DNA from: Algoriphagus sp.
GTDB taxonomy: Bacteria > Bacteroidota > Bacteroidia > Cytophagales > Cyclobacteriaceae
NCBI RefSeq assembly: GCF_024305035.1
Contig: NZ_JAMWZB010000002.1
Span: 107,404 to 171,403 of the forward strand
Direction of reading: 5' to 3'
Length of the DNA: 64,000 bases
The notes below the pieces were generated by a model. That model had not been told where the DNA came from. It was given only the letters and a program-made list of their open reading frames with translations, and made no database searches. The position numbers were made by a program, and so were the translations under genes. Numbering within the stretch: the stretch's first letter is position 1; every line of letters starts with the position of its first letter. Shown in pieces: positions 45,193-54,697 of the stretch.

Positions 45193-46065
45193 ATGATTTT
45201 AGCGGAAGGCATGCTCAAAGCAGGCTCATTAACAGGAAAAAATATTCTCATCACCGGAGGGGGGACCGGTTTGGGGAAATCAATGGGACGATATTTTTTA
45301 GAATTGGGGGCAAATTTGGTCATTACCTCCAGGAAACTGGATGTGCTGGAGCAATCCGCCCAAGAAATGATGGATGAAATGGGGGGGCAGGTTCTTCCGC
45401 TATCCTGCGATGTCAGGTCTATTGAAGAGGTGGAGCGCATGTGGGAAGATGCTAAGGGGAGGTTTGGCCACATTGACGTGGTGCTCAATAATGCCGCCGG
45501 AAATTTCATCAGCCCAACTGAGCGGCTTTCCACCCATGCCTTCAATACCATTTTGGATATTGTCCTGAAAGGAACTTCACAAGTGACTTTGACGGCGGGC
45601 AAAGACTGGATTGCCCAAAAGCAAAAGGGGACTTTTTTGAATATTGTGACCACCTATGCTTGGACAGGTTCTGGCTATGTGGTCCCTTCTGCCGCTGCCA
45701 AAGCGGGAGTTTTGGCGATGACTCGGAGCTTGGCCGTGGAGTGGGCTAAGTACGGCATTCGCTCCAATGCCATTGCACCGGGACCCTTTCCTACGGATGG
45801 GGCCTGGAGTCGATTACTTCCCGGAGATTTGGTTAAAAAGTTTGATCCGGCAAAGAAAGTGCCCGTGGGTCGTGTAGGAGAGCATCAAGAGTTGGCTAAT
45901 ATTGCAGCCTATTTAGTTTCTGATTACTCTTCTTTTGTGAATGGCGAAGTGATTACCATCGATGGCGGAGAATGGCTAAAAGGTGCCGGAGAATTCAATA
46001 ATTTGGATCAGGTTCCGCAAGAAATGTGGGATATGCTTGAAGCGAGTAGAGGAAAAAAAGTTTGA
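45193..46065 (+). CDS. SDR oxidoreductase, 2,4-dienoyl-CoA reductase (DECR)-like
   Basis: A 290-residue Rossmann enzyme. The cofactor loop is TGGGTGLGKSM and the NNAAGNF element is intact. At the active site, GSGYVVPSAAAKAGV has Ser in place of the usual Tyr of YxxxK, with Lys kept; this is the DECR pattern rather than a classical SDR. C-terminal features (GPFPTDGAWSRL, VNGEVITIDGGEWL) also fit. It likely reduces 2,4-dienoyl-CoA with NADPH in unsaturated fatty acid breakdown. It is a single gene, followed by a stem-loop at 46065-46086 (AGCCCCAA/TTGGGGCT) without a T run. Confidence 0.85.
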   Translation: MILAEGMLKAGSLTGKNILITGGGTGLGKSMGRYFLELGANLVITSRKLDVLEQSAQEMMDEMGGQVLPLSCDVRSIEEVERMWEDAKGRFGHIDVVLNNAAGNFISPTERLSTHAFNTILDIVLKGTSQVTLTAGKDWIAQKQKGTFLNIVTTYAWTGSGYVVPSAAAKAGVLAMTRSLAVEWAKYGIRSNAIAPGPFPTDGAWSRLLPGDLVKKFDPAKKVPVGRVGEHQELANIAAYLVSDYSSFVNGEVITIDGGEWLKGAGEFNNLDQVPQEMWDMLEASRGKKV

Positions 46066-46107
46066 GCCCCAAGCTGATTTGGGGCTATCTAAAAGCGAAG
46101 TGGAAGA

Positions 46108-47187
46108 TTAGGAATCGTTGACTGAAAGGCTATGCGAACCCGGGTCGAGATCTGATTCTTTTTCCAGGGACTGATGGTGCTGAACGGATTCTTTGATGCT
46201 TTTTTTCAAGGCTAAATCCAGCTCCTTTGTTTCGTTTTTGATGATGGTAACGATTCGTTTTGATTCGACTGATTGGGCCTCTATATCCAAAACCTCCAAT
46301 AAGCCAAGAATATTGGCCACGCGTGCCCGGAGGGTATGGGATTGTTTGAAGGCTAATTCTTTGAGGAAAAAATGATGTTCTTTCAACCAAAGTTCCTGTT
46401 TTTTTCGTTCTGAGATATCAATGACCAAGCCCAGAACACGAAGCGGCTTTCCTTCAGATGTAGCGGTTATGGTTTTTCCAAAGCCGATCACCCAAATGGT
46501 TTGCTGTTGTTTGGTAATCATGCGAAACTCCCGCTTGAAGGGCAGGTTGGGTGAGTTTTTAAAATGTCTGACCATATCTACGGTCAACAAGTGATAATCC
46601 TCAGGATGAATGTGTTTTTGCCAGGAGATTTCGCCGGTTGAATCCGCTTCTTTTTCCGAATAACCCAAGGCTTGAGCCAAACTTGGACTCATGGAATTCT
46701 TTTTCCCAAAGGGGTCAAAATCCCAAAAACCAATGAGTTTATGATCAAGAAGACTTTCTAATAATTCATTGGAATTGTCACCTTGCTCCAATATTTCTCC
46801 AAGTCCGATATCGTAGGGTTTTTTGGATTCAAGGGGATGTCCTATCCCAAGGCAGGTACCAAAATCCTCTGAAATGAAATAAAATTCCCACTTGGTAGGG
46901 ATCGAAGTTCCGCTGGAATAATTAATTTTCCGGAGATGGACCATAAACGACTGCTGGTGATTGTTCCATGCTTTTAATCGGTTATTTTCATATTTTCCCC
47001 AATCCGAAGCGGTAAAGCAATCCGAAAAATAGATCGCTTGAGTATGGGTATCAAATAGGGAAGGAACCGGGCCAATTCCGGAATCGGAAGACAAAACTTT
47101 GCCTTCTCTATCCAGCGTGACTTGCATAAAGTATTCTGAATTGATGGCCATCTGTGCCAAAACTTCTAGAGACTTTTTATCTACCAT
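46108..47187 (-). CDS. PAS-domain protein with an orphan DHp-like helix
   Basis: A 359-residue cytosolic protein. The first ~130 residues look like a diverged PAS (MQVTLDREGKVLSSDSGIGP). A clear PAS/PAC lies at about 145-265 (YSEKEADSTGEISWQKHIHP, ending VLGLVIDISERKKQE). Then comes a histidine-kinase-like dimerisation helix, LKELAFKQSHTLRARVANIL, with a candidate phospho-His but Arg where the Bacteroidota kinases have Pro. There is no ATPase domain; the protein ends 75 residues later in a Ser/Asp-rich tail. It may be a truncated kinase or a phosphotransfer/dimer scaffold. No frame remnant of an ATPase domain was seen downstream. Confidence 0.8.
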   Translation of the reverse strand: MVDKKSLEVLAQMAINSEYFMQVTLDREGKVLSSDSGIGPVPSLFDTHTQAIYFSDCFTASDWGKYENNRLKAWNNHQQSFMVHLRKINYSSGTSIPTKWEFYFISEDFGTCLGIGHPLESKKPYDIGLGEILEQGDNSNELLESLLDHKLIGFWDFDPFGKKNSMSPSLAQALGYSEKEADSTGEISWQKHIHPEDYHLLTVDMVRHFKNSPNLPFKREFRMITKQQQTIWVIGFGKTITATSEGKPLRVLGLVIDISERKKQELWLKEHHFFLKELAFKQSHTLRARVANILGLLEVLDIEAQSVESKRIVTIIKNETKELDLALKKSIKESVQHHQSLEKESDLDPGSHSLSVNDS

Positions 47188-47268
47188 GGGGTAAAAATAA
47201 TAGATTAGAACCTCAATTTATTTAAAAAGCATTAATAATTATTTAAAATACAAAAAAAATAATGTGTA

Positions 47269-47877
47269 ATGAATAGTGAATCCATGAAATTACATCGAAC
47301 CGAATTTGGTCAGCCTGCCAATACAGGGAATGTTATTCCTGAAAGAGAGGCTTTTGAATTGGTGGAGGATTGGGTCAAAAATGAAAAGTTAATCGTTCAT
47401 ATGCGGCAGGTAGGTCACCTGATGCGGCAGTATGCCGCCTCGGTAGGGTTGTCTGAACAAGACCAATATCGCTGGTTTTTGGCCGGATTCCTTCACGATG
47501 CAGACTGGGAAAAATGGCCGGAAACCCATTGTCGAAAAATCATCGAGGAGTTGGAAAACCGTTCCCTGGATCCGGAAATCATCCGGGCAATTGCCTCGCA
47601 TAGCCCTCGATATTTTGGGGTGGAGCCAGTAAGTCAGATGGATAAAATGCTTTATGCTTTTGATGAGCTGAGTGGTTTTGTCCATGCCTATTCCTTAATG
47701 CGACCCAATGGCTATGAAGGCATGGAAGTAAAAGGAGTGAAAAAACGGTTAAAGGATAAAACCTTTGCTGCTCAAGTAAGTCGAGAAGATCTTGTGGATG
47801 CCTCCCAAAGAGCCGGAATAGGGATGGAGGATTTGATTCGTTTTGTGATCGATCATCAGGCCAATGCACTTCTATGA
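47269..47877 (+). CDS. HD-domain hydrolase
   Basis: A 202-residue cytosolic protein. ATG at 47269 or 47284 are both possible starts. HD features: HMRQVGHLMRQYAASVG, the HD pair in FLAGFLHDADWEKWPETH, IRAIASHSPRYFG and DKMLYAFDELSGFVHAYSLM. It fits the predicted HD phosphohydrolases seen as stand-alone genes in many bacteria; substrate unknown. It is divergent from the PAS protein and ends at a terminator. Confidence 0.88.
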   Translation: MNSESMKLHRTEFGQPANTGNVIPEREAFELVEDWVKNEKLIVHMRQVGHLMRQYAASVGLSEQDQYRWFLAGFLHDADWEKWPETHCRKIIEELENRSLDPEIIRAIASHSPRYFGVEPVSQMDKMLYAFDELSGFVHAYSLMRPNGYEGMEVKGVKKRLKDKTFAAQVSREDLVDASQRAGIGMEDLIRFVIDHQANALL

Positions 47878-47886
47878 AAAAAGAAA

Positions 47887-47905
47887 AGGCCGCTAATGGC
47901 GGCCT
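47887..47905. terminator. Bidirectional terminator between the HD and DUF4494 genes
   Basis: AGGCCGC (47887-47893) pairs with GCGGCCT (47899-47905). The plus strand continues into GATTTTTATT and the minus strand into TTTTCTTTTTT, so both convergent genes end here. Confidence 0.8.
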
Positions 47906-47910
47906 GATTT

Positions 47911-48408
47911 TTATTCTTGTTCTTCTTCTCCGTTTTCAAGGGGTTTGAAATTACCGGGAGGTAAATCGGGTTTTTCGAGCTCGCTGTCATAGGGAAATAC
48001 CTCTACAATGGGACTTTCTGTAATATCGGGCACACGGAAACTGACCAACATGTTATTTAGGCTTTCCTGAATGCGGTCATAGGCTTGCTTTACATCTTCT
48101 GCAGTCACGATCATATATTGAGTCACTTTCTTTTCCTTGCCACTGTCTCCGTCTGCGACCAGGTAGGTGATCTTACACTTGTGCCAAATGTCTGCATCTT
48201 CAAAAAAGAAAACGTCTACGATATTACTTTTGCTGATACCCGTAACTTGGAAATCACCTCGTATCTGCGAACCTAAACGATCATAAAGAATGGCCTCGGC
48301 TTCAGTAAACGAAACGGCATCCACCAGGTATTGCTCCGAAATACTCTTTAACAAGCCTTGCTCATTCTCTTTGGCATATTTGACTTTGCACAAAAACCAG
48401 ATTCTCAT
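47911..48408 (-). CDS. DUF4494 domain protein
   Basis: A 165-residue soluble protein typical of Bacteroidota. MRIWFLCKVKYAKENEQGLL, then SEQYLVDAVSFTEAEAILYD and WHKCKITYLVADGDSGKEKK match DUF4494. The C-terminus is acidic and Pro-rich (FKPLENGEEEQE). Function is unknown. A single gene between the HD and patatin genes. Confidence 0.88.
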   Translation of the reverse strand: MRIWFLCKVKYAKENEQGLLKSISEQYLVDAVSFTEAEAILYDRLGSQIRGDFQVTGISKSNIVDVFFFEDADIWHKCKITYLVADGDSGKEKKVTQYMIVTAEDVKQAYDRIQESLNNMLVSFRVPDITESPIVEVFPYDSELEKPDLPPGNFKPLENGEEEQE

Positions 48409-48584
48409 ACTATTTTTTATTTAAGCGATGAAGGTAAAAATTCTCAGGGGATTGTTCACCGTAGAAGGCTTGAAAAATCTAGGTAGATCTTGGGCTGATA
48501 TTTTAAGGGTTTGACTATCAGAAATCTGTGAATTTGAATTTTCTTCTGCTCAAAAAAGAAGTATATTTTAGCGAATACTCCATT

Positions 48585-50837
48585 ATGGCAAGTAAGATTT
48601 GGTATAGTTTCCCGATTCAGCTTTTGCTCCTGCATTTGCGTAAAAACCTGGCCCTTGTACTGATTTGGGTCCTGCTGCTTGCCGTTATTTTCGAATCATT
48701 TGGAGTGGTTTTGGGCATTCCGTTTCTTTTCTTGGATCCGGAGTATTTACACCAAGTGTCTTGGGTCAGCTTTATGCTCATGGGCATTGGTTTTGCGGCC
48801 TTCACAATGGCTTTTCACATGACCACCTACATTATGGATGGGCGTCAGTTTTCATTCTTGGCCGTAATCCAAAAACCTTTCATCCATTTCTGTATCAATA
48901 ATTCGATTATTCCTCTGATTTTTTACCTCTGTTACAGTTTTCGTTTTGTGGCTTTTCAATGGCAGAATGACTTGGAGTCTGGCTGGCAAATAGCAGGATA
49001 TTTTGGTGGATTTACCTTAGGGAGCTTACTTTCCTATGGCGTGATTTTTGGTTATTTTGCGCTGGCCAACAAGGATTTCTTTGTGCTTTTTGCCGGAAAT
49101 CTGGATCGGAGATTACGAAAAGTAAAACTCACACAAGCCAATGCCTTAAGTCGATTTCGGGAGGCTAAAAACCGAAAAGCTCAAGTGCACCACTACCTTG
49201 ATCTCAAGCTGAAAATTCAGCCGGTAAGACCTGATATTTCAAGATTTGAGCAGGCCAAGTTGCTTCGGGTTTTTGATCAAAATCACTTGAATTTACTGCT
49301 GATTCAAGTCTTTTTGGTCGGATTAGTACTTTTTTTGGGGGTGTTTAAGGAAGAGCCCATCTTGCAATTGCCTGCTGCGATGAGTGCTACGATTTTGCTC
49401 TCCATTTTGGTGATGCTGGTGGGGGCTACAAGTTTTTGGCTGCGAAGCTGGTCTACTGTGACCGTGTTTTTTGGGATTTTGCTCATTAATTATTTCTCCA
49501 ACTTTGACTTTCTAAATCGTCCCCATGAAGCTTTTGGTCTCAACTATCAAACTGAGCCGGCATCCTATACCATTGCACAGTTGGATGAGCTATTGCATCC
49601 GGATACGGTCAAGAAAGACCGTAAGAATATCATCCAAATTTTAACTAATTGGAAAGCCAACCAACAGGATTCCCTTCCAAAATTGGTGATGATCGCCTCC
49701 AGTGGGGGAGGACAGCGAGCAGCACTTTGGACCTTGCATGTACTCCAAACGATTTATGGAATTGCGGATGGAAAAGTCCTCAAACAAACCGAGTTGATGA
49801 CAGGGGCATCAGGAGGAGTTTTGGGGGCTGCCATGTTTCGTGAACTTTATCTCCAATCCCTGGAAAATCCCCAGATTAACCCCTCCGACACAATTTACCG
49901 GGATCAACTTTCAGCAGACAACCTCAATCCGATTATTTTTACCCTGTTGGTCAATGATCTGCTTATTCGAAATCAATATTTCGAATACCGCGGGTATCGA
50001 CATTTAAAAGATCGAGGCTTTGCCTTTGAAAATCAGCTGAACATCAATACCAAAGGGATATTGGACAAGCCTTTGAAAGCCTACCAAGAACCGGAGTTTT
50101 TTGGAGAGATTCCCTTGCTTCCTGTGACCAGTCTGATCACCAATGATGGGCGTAAGTTGATTATTTCCCCTCACTCGATGTCTTTTTTGGGTACCTCACT
50201 AGTGGGAAAAACAGGTGCCTTGGAAAAAAAGCAGAGCGTGGATTTTCTTCGTTTTTTTCACCGCCAGGAAAGCGAGAACCTTCGTTTTTTAACTGCTTTG
50301 CGTATGAGTGCCACTTTCCCATTTATTACCCCAAATGTTCAATTGCCCTCCGAACCGGTAATGGAAACCATGGATACGGGTCTTTCGGATAATTTTGGAA
50401 TCCAGGATGCGCTCCGTTTCACCTATGTTTTTCAGGATTGGATAAAAGAAAATACCTCTGGGGTTTGCCTGATTACGATTCGTGATTCAGAAAAAGTTGA
50501 GGAAATTCCAGTTCATCCTTTTCCACGAATTTTTGAGAAAGTATTCAACCCCTTGAAACATATCTATTCCAATTGGGATAATGTACAAACCATCCAAAAT
50601 GAAGTCCTGTTCAATTACATGGCGGAGTCCATGCCTTTTCCTTTGGAGAAAATCGAGTTTGAATATGCACCTGAAAAAGTACAGTCCGGAGAACTGACTT
50701 CCACCCAGGAGACCATGCAGCGGGCTTCCCTGAATTGGCGGCTTACCGCAAGAGAAAAAAAGTCCATTTTGATGAGTATTTACACCCCACAAAATCAAGA
50801 AGCTCTTGCCAAACTACGGGAAATTTTTGAGGAGTAG
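48585..50837 (+). CDS. Patatin-like phospholipase with N-terminal membrane helices
   Basis: A 750-residue protein. ATG 48585 (MASKIWYSFPIQLLLLHLRK) is preferred over an upstream ATG at 48528. The first ~330 residues hold about seven membrane helices in two blocks (25-180 and 240-325). The patatin domain begins with the oxyanion loop MIASSGGGQRAAL; the nucleophile is Ser409 in the lipase motif TGASGGVLGAA and the Asp of the dyad is Asp597 in METMDTGLSDNFG. It should be a membrane-embedded lipid acyl hydrolase. A short coil (LTQANALSRFREAKNRKAQV) links the two membrane blocks. Substrate unknown; single gene. Confidence 0.88.
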   Translation: MASKIWYSFPIQLLLLHLRKNLALVLIWVLLLAVIFESFGVVLGIPFLFLDPEYLHQVSWVSFMLMGIGFAAFTMAFHMTTYIMDGRQFSFLAVIQKPFIHFCINNSIIPLIFYLCYSFRFVAFQWQNDLESGWQIAGYFGGFTLGSLLSYGVIFGYFALANKDFFVLFAGNLDRRLRKVKLTQANALSRFREAKNRKAQVHHYLDLKLKIQPVRPDISRFEQAKLLRVFDQNHLNLLLIQVFLVGLVLFLGVFKEEPILQLPAAMSATILLSILVMLVGATSFWLRSWSTVTVFFGILLINYFSNFDFLNRPHEAFGLNYQTEPASYTIAQLDELLHPDTVKKDRKNIIQILTNWKANQQDSLPKLVMIASSGGGQRAALWTLHVLQTIYGIADGKVLKQTELMTGASGGVLGAAMFRELYLQSLENPQINPSDTIYRDQLSADNLNPIIFTLLVNDLLIRNQYFEYRGYRHLKDRGFAFENQLNINTKGILDKPLKAYQEPEFFGEIPLLPVTSLITNDGRKLIISPHSMSFLGTSLVGKTGALEKKQSVDFLRFFHRQESENLRFLTALRMSATFPFITPNVQLPSEPVMETMDTGLSDNFGIQDALRFTYVFQDWIKENTSGVCLITIRDSEKVEEIPVHPFPRIFEKVFNPLKHIYSNWDNVQTIQNEVLFNYMAESMPFPLEKIEFEYAPEKVQSGELTSTQETMQRASLNWRLTAREKKSILMSIYTPQNQEALAKLREIFEE

Positions 50838-50887
50838 TTTCAAATTAATGTCAACGCGCGAAAAAGCAGCAAGATGCCGGGGTACAA

Positions 50888-51367
50888 TTAATAGGCAAAG
50901 CCGAACTTTTTGTAAATAAAATGCATCAACCAGGCCGGGCCGATCATCAGAAACTGGAGATCTTTAAAGAAAGAGGGTTTTTTACCTTCGATCTTATGGC
51001 CGTAAAACTGAACGATCCAGGCCACAAAAAATATTCCCAGGCTGACCGCCCATAGTTTGTTGGGAAGCATCAAGTTGAGGAAATTGGCCAGCGCTAAACA
51101 AAGTGCTGAAAACAGGAGCATTCCAAATGCCAAAGGAACTGAAAGGGTTAGGTAATAAATCAGAACCACTAGTAAGACAAGGGTGGCCCAATTGGCAAAG
51201 TTCTCCAGAAATGGGAGGAGTTCAGGGAGGGGGCCGGGAGGGATGCTGTAAATCAAGCCCACTACACTGAAAAATATGGCAGGAACACAGAACCAATGGA
51301 TGAGTTTATTGGTGTGATTTTGATGACTCAACCCATATTCGTAAAGCAATGCATCAATTTTTCTCAT
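50888..51367 (-). CDS. DUF962 / Mpo1-like membrane protein
   Basis: A 159-residue protein with four membrane helices. The conserved opening LLYEYGLSHQNHTNKLIHWF holds two of the His residues, and WIVQFYGHKIEGKKPSFFKD the other conserved set, followed by PAWLMHFIYKKFGF. Yeast Mpo1 is an Fe(II)-dependent dioxygenase that shortens 2-hydroxy fatty acids; the kept His residues suggest the same chemistry here. Single gene, divergent from the oxidoreductase that follows. Confidence 0.9.
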   Translation of the reverse strand: MRKIDALLYEYGLSHQNHTNKLIHWFCVPAIFFSVVGLIYSIPPGPLPELLPFLENFANWATLVLLVVLIYYLTLSVPLAFGMLLFSALCLALANFLNLMLPNKLWAVSLGIFFVAWIVQFYGHKIEGKKPSFFKDLQFLMIGPAWLMHFIYKKFGFAY

Positions 51368-51444
51368 GGTATTTTGGGGAATTAGTGGTTAGATTGCTAT
51401 CAAATTACTAATTCTTGATTTTAATATTTCAATCTGAGTTTAAA

Positions 51445-52575
51445 ATGTTTAGCTATTGGGAGAAGAAAAATTTTTTAAAATACGATGTACTCGTCGTTGG
51501 AGCAGGTTTTGTGGGACTTTCTACCGCCATTCATTTTAGCAGGAAGCATCCAAAATCCAAGATACTAATTTTGGAGCAGGGGGTTTTTCCCAGTGGGGCC
51601 AGTACCAAGAATGCAGGCTTTGCCTGCTTTGGCAGTCTCACCGAGCTGTTGGACGATTTTTGGCACATGACCTCGGAAGAGGTCCTGGAATTGGTGAACA
51701 AACGATACCAGGGATTACAAAAGATCCGAAAGGAATTTGGGGATCAACCCATTGCCTATCGACCGAACAAAGGATTTGAATTGTTGGCCGAAGAACAGCT
51801 GACCTGTTTAGACCGGATGGATGAAATCAATCGCTTTTTAAAACCAGTTTTCAAAAAGCCGGTATTTTCCTTAGTGAAGAAGAAAAAAAGCTTTGGTTTT
51901 TCCGAGCAAATCAAGGCAATTGTTCAAAATGACTATGAAGGGGAACTTGATCCCGCTCAATACCTCCAGGAACTATGGAGGGAAGCGGGGAAAAGGGGAA
52001 TCAAAATATTGACTGGAACTCCGGTTGAGCGGATTGATCAGGAATCGGGAGCAGTTTTTGCCAGAAATACATTTTCTGATTCGCTCATTGAATTCCAAGC
52101 CAATCAAGTGGCAATTTGCACCAATGCGTTTTCCAAAAAACTCCTGCCTGATCTGGACTTAGAACCTGGGCGTGGTTTGGTGATGACTTCGAAGGAATTG
52201 GACTTTAAAATTCCATGGAAGGGGACCTTTCACTTAGATAAAGGGTATGTTTATTTTAGGAAAGTGGGGAATCGATTGCTTCTTGGTGGAGCTAGGAATA
52301 GCGATTTTGAAGGTGAGAAAACACTGGAAGCTCAAGTAAATCCCAAAATCAAAGCCTAGTTGAGTCAAATGGCAGAAGAAGTTATTTTTCCCGGGAAAAA
52401 GATAAGTTGGGAAATGGAGTGGACCGGGGTGATGGCCTTCGGGAGTAAGAAGCTTCCAATTATTAAACGAATAAGTCCCAAATCGGTGGTGGGTGCGCGT
52501 TTGGGGGGGATGGGTGTGGCCATCGGTTGGCAAGTCGGAAAGGAACTTAGCGAGGTGCTCAGAAAGGGGAATTAA
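51445..52575 (+). pseudogene. FAD-dependent (DAO family) oxidoreductase interrupted by an in-frame TAG
   Basis: From ATG 51445 the frame encodes a DAO-type flavoprotein: YDVLVVGAGFVGLSTAIHFS (dinucleotide fold), EQGVFPSGASTKNAGFACF and later GRLL-like YFRKVGNRLLLGGARNSDFE. A TAG at 52357-52359 stops it after 304 residues. The same frame then stays open for 71 codons to 52575 and encodes the missing family C-terminus (MEWTGVMAFGSKKLPIIKRI, then VGARLGGMGVAIGWQVGKEL). So the intact length would be about 376. Only one base change separates it from a sense codon. It may be a recent nonsense mutation or a sequencing error. The truncated product lacks the C-terminal part of the FAD fold and is probably inactive. 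Confidence 0.85.
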
Positions 52576-52620
52576 TTTTTTTTGTTTAGATTCAAAACTT
52601 CATTTGATTAAAGTTGATTC

Positions 52621-54105
52621 ATGGAAGAAAAAACCCGAGTGCCCAGTGTTGGGGAAGCCTTAATTCCCTTAGTTTTTTTGATCGTCCTCCTGGTTTTAAA
52701 TATTCAAATTTTTGGCACAGATGGACTTTCTGGTTCCAATCAAATCGTCTTGATTTTATCGGCCGGGGTGGCGGCGTTGGTGGCAGTGTTTCGCTTAGGT
52801 TACCGATGGGAAACGCTTCAGGAAGGCATGGTCAAAAGTATCAGTTCGGCCATGTCAAGTATTTTAATTTTGTTTCTAATTGGAGCGCTTGCGGGGACTT
52901 GGATGATCAGTGGGATCGTTCCGGCAATGATTTATTACGGGTTGCAGATCCTCAGTCCAGCGATATTTCTGGTGGCCGCCTGTTTGGTATGTGCTATTGT
53001 GTCTGTGGCTACGGGAAGTTCCTGGACTACTGTAGCAACCGTGGGAATTGCCCTTTTGGGTATCGGAAAAGCCTTGGGCTTTGAAGAAGGGATTATTGCA
53101 GGAGCAATTATTTCAGGTGCTTATTTCGGGGATAAAATGTCTCCACTTTCGGATACGACTAATTTGGCACCCGCTATGGCAGGTACCGACCTATTTACCC
53201 ATATTCGCCACATGGCAAAAACGACTGTTCCGTCAATTACCATTACCTTGATTTTGTTTATTGTTATCGGAATGAATTACCAGACCCAGGGTTCGGTCGA
53301 AGATGTGAAAGCGATTTCGGACATTATTCTAGAGAAGTTCACAATCAATGGCTGGCTTTTTATTGTTCCAGTAGTGGTATTGGTGATGATTATCAAAAAG
53401 GTATCTGCCATTCCCGCCTTGTTAACAGGAGCTCTTTTGGGTGGAGTTTTTGCCGTGATCTTTCAGCCTGAAATCATTGCAGGTATTGCCAATGAAAGCA
53501 GTGCTTCTTATGCCTATTTGAGTTTTAAAGCCGTGATGATGGCGCTCTATGGCGAAATTTCTGTGGTTACCAGCAATGAGGTGGTTAACGAGCTTTTGGT
53601 TACCCGAGGAATGGGCGGGATGCTTTACACCATTTGGTTGATCATCTGTGCGATGGTTTTTGGGGGAATTATGGAAGTCAGCGGCATGTTGCGTGTATTG
53701 GCGGAAGCCATAATCAAAAAGGTCCATAAAGTAGGCTCTTTGATCGCTTCTACGGCAGCTACCTGTATGTTTTTCAATGTGACCACCTCAGACCAATATT
53801 TAGCCATTTTGGTCCCGGGAAGGATGTATGCAGACATTTACAAAAAGCGGGGATTAAAGCCAGAAAACCTCAGTCGAACCTTAGAGGACTCCGCGACGGT
53901 TACTTCAGTGTTGGTTCCGTGGAATACCTGTGGGGCAACTCAGGCATCAGTTTTGGGAGTAGCAACCTTTGTTTATGCACCTTACTGCTTTTTTAATATC
54001 ATCAGTCCCATCATGACAATTTTATATGGGTACTTGAATATTGGAATAAATTATTACCAGGAGGACGAAGAAGAATTAACGTATGATTCCATTGCAAATA
54101 AGTAA
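52621..54105 (+). CDS. nhaC: Na+/H+ antiporter NhaC family
   Basis: A 494-residue inner-membrane protein with about 11-12 helices. NhaC landmarks: GTWMISGIVPAMIYYGLQIL, ATGSSWTTVATVGIALLGIG, GAYFGDKMSPLSDTTNLAPA and the FNVTTSDQYLAILVPGRMYA region, with Asp/Ser/Thr residues typical of the ion path. It exports Na+ in exchange for protons. Its last 23 bases overlap the start of the exonuclease gene. Confidence 0.93.
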   Translation: MEEKTRVPSVGEALIPLVFLIVLLVLNIQIFGTDGLSGSNQIVLILSAGVAALVAVFRLGYRWETLQEGMVKSISSAMSSILILFLIGALAGTWMISGIVPAMIYYGLQILSPAIFLVAACLVCAIVSVATGSSWTTVATVGIALLGIGKALGFEEGIIAGAIISGAYFGDKMSPLSDTTNLAPAMAGTDLFTHIRHMAKTTVPSITITLILFIVIGMNYQTQGSVEDVKAISDIILEKFTINGWLFIVPVVVLVMIIKKVSAIPALLTGALLGGVFAVIFQPEIIAGIANESSASYAYLSFKAVMMALYGEISVVTSNEVVNELLVTRGMGGMLYTIWLIICAMVFGGIMEVSGMLRVLAEAIIKKVHKVGSLIASTAATCMFFNVTTSDQYLAILVPGRMYADIYKKRGLKPENLSRTLEDSATVTSVLVPWNTCGATQASVLGVATFVYAPYCFFNIISPIMTILYGYLNIGINYYQEDEEELTYDSIANK

Positions 54106-54697
54106 AGAGGAGGTCAATCAGCTTCCATTGGGACAGTTTGAGGGGGAAATTTACTTAATAGACCAAGCTGAAGAAGTGGATGAGGTCGTGGAGTTTTTGG
54201 AAAAGCAGCATGTATTGGGCTTTGATACAGAAACCAAACCCGCCTTTAAAAAAGGGGTCATCAATCTGGTTTCCCTACTTCAAATTTCCACTTCGGATCA
54301 GGCATTTTTATTCCGCTTAAATCACATTGGTTTTCCGGATTCGATTCGGAATCTTTTGGAGCGGGAACACATCATTAAAGTCGGAGCTGCTGTTCACGAT
54401 GATATTAAAGGATTGGCAAAGCTGACCGACTCATTTTATGCCAGTTCGTTTTTTGATCTCAATGATGAATTAAAGAAAATAGGCTTTCAAAATGTGGGCG
54501 TGCGAAATTTAAGTGGGATGGTTTTGGGAATACGGATTTCCAAATCCGAGCAGGTTTCCAATTGGGAAGCCGACGAGCTCACCGAGCGGCAACAGCGCTA
54601 TGCGGCTACCGATGCCTGGGCTTGTTTGGAGATTTTTAAAAAACTAAATCAATCAGGTTATTTTGATTCACTCTTTGATTTCAAGAACCTCAAGTAG
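54083..54697 (+). CDS. 3'-5' exonuclease, RNase D-like (DEDDy)
   Basis: A 204-residue single-domain exonuclease. The three Exo motifs are VLGFDTETKP (I), VGAAVHDDIKGLAKL (II) and RQQRYAATDAWACLEIF (III, Tyr four before Asp), so all DEDDy metal ligands are present. There is no HRDC domain, so it is the short Bacteroidota type. It probably trims RNA or DNA 3' ends. It overlaps nhaC by 23 bases at the start and the convergent YigZ gene by 30 bases at the end. Confidence 0.92.
   Translation: MIPLQISKEEVNQLPLGQFEGEIYLIDQAEEVDEVVEFLEKQHVLGFDTETKPAFKKGVINLVSLLQISTSDQAFLFRLNHIGFPDSIRNLLEREHIIKVGAAVHDDIKGLAKLTDSFYASSFFDLNDELKKIGFQNVGVRNLSGMVLGIRISKSEQVSNWEADELTERQQRYAATDAWACLEIFKKLNQSGYFDSLFDFKNLK

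Noticed and set aside
46065..46086. Stem-loop after the SDR gene as a terminator
   Set aside because: The AGCCCCAA/TTGGGGCT stem is good but no T run follows, so it is mentioned with the SDR gene and not listed as a terminator.
51445..52575. TAG recoded as a sense codon in this organism
   Set aside because: ftsH and other intact genes in the window end with TAG with no continuation, so TAG works as a normal stop.
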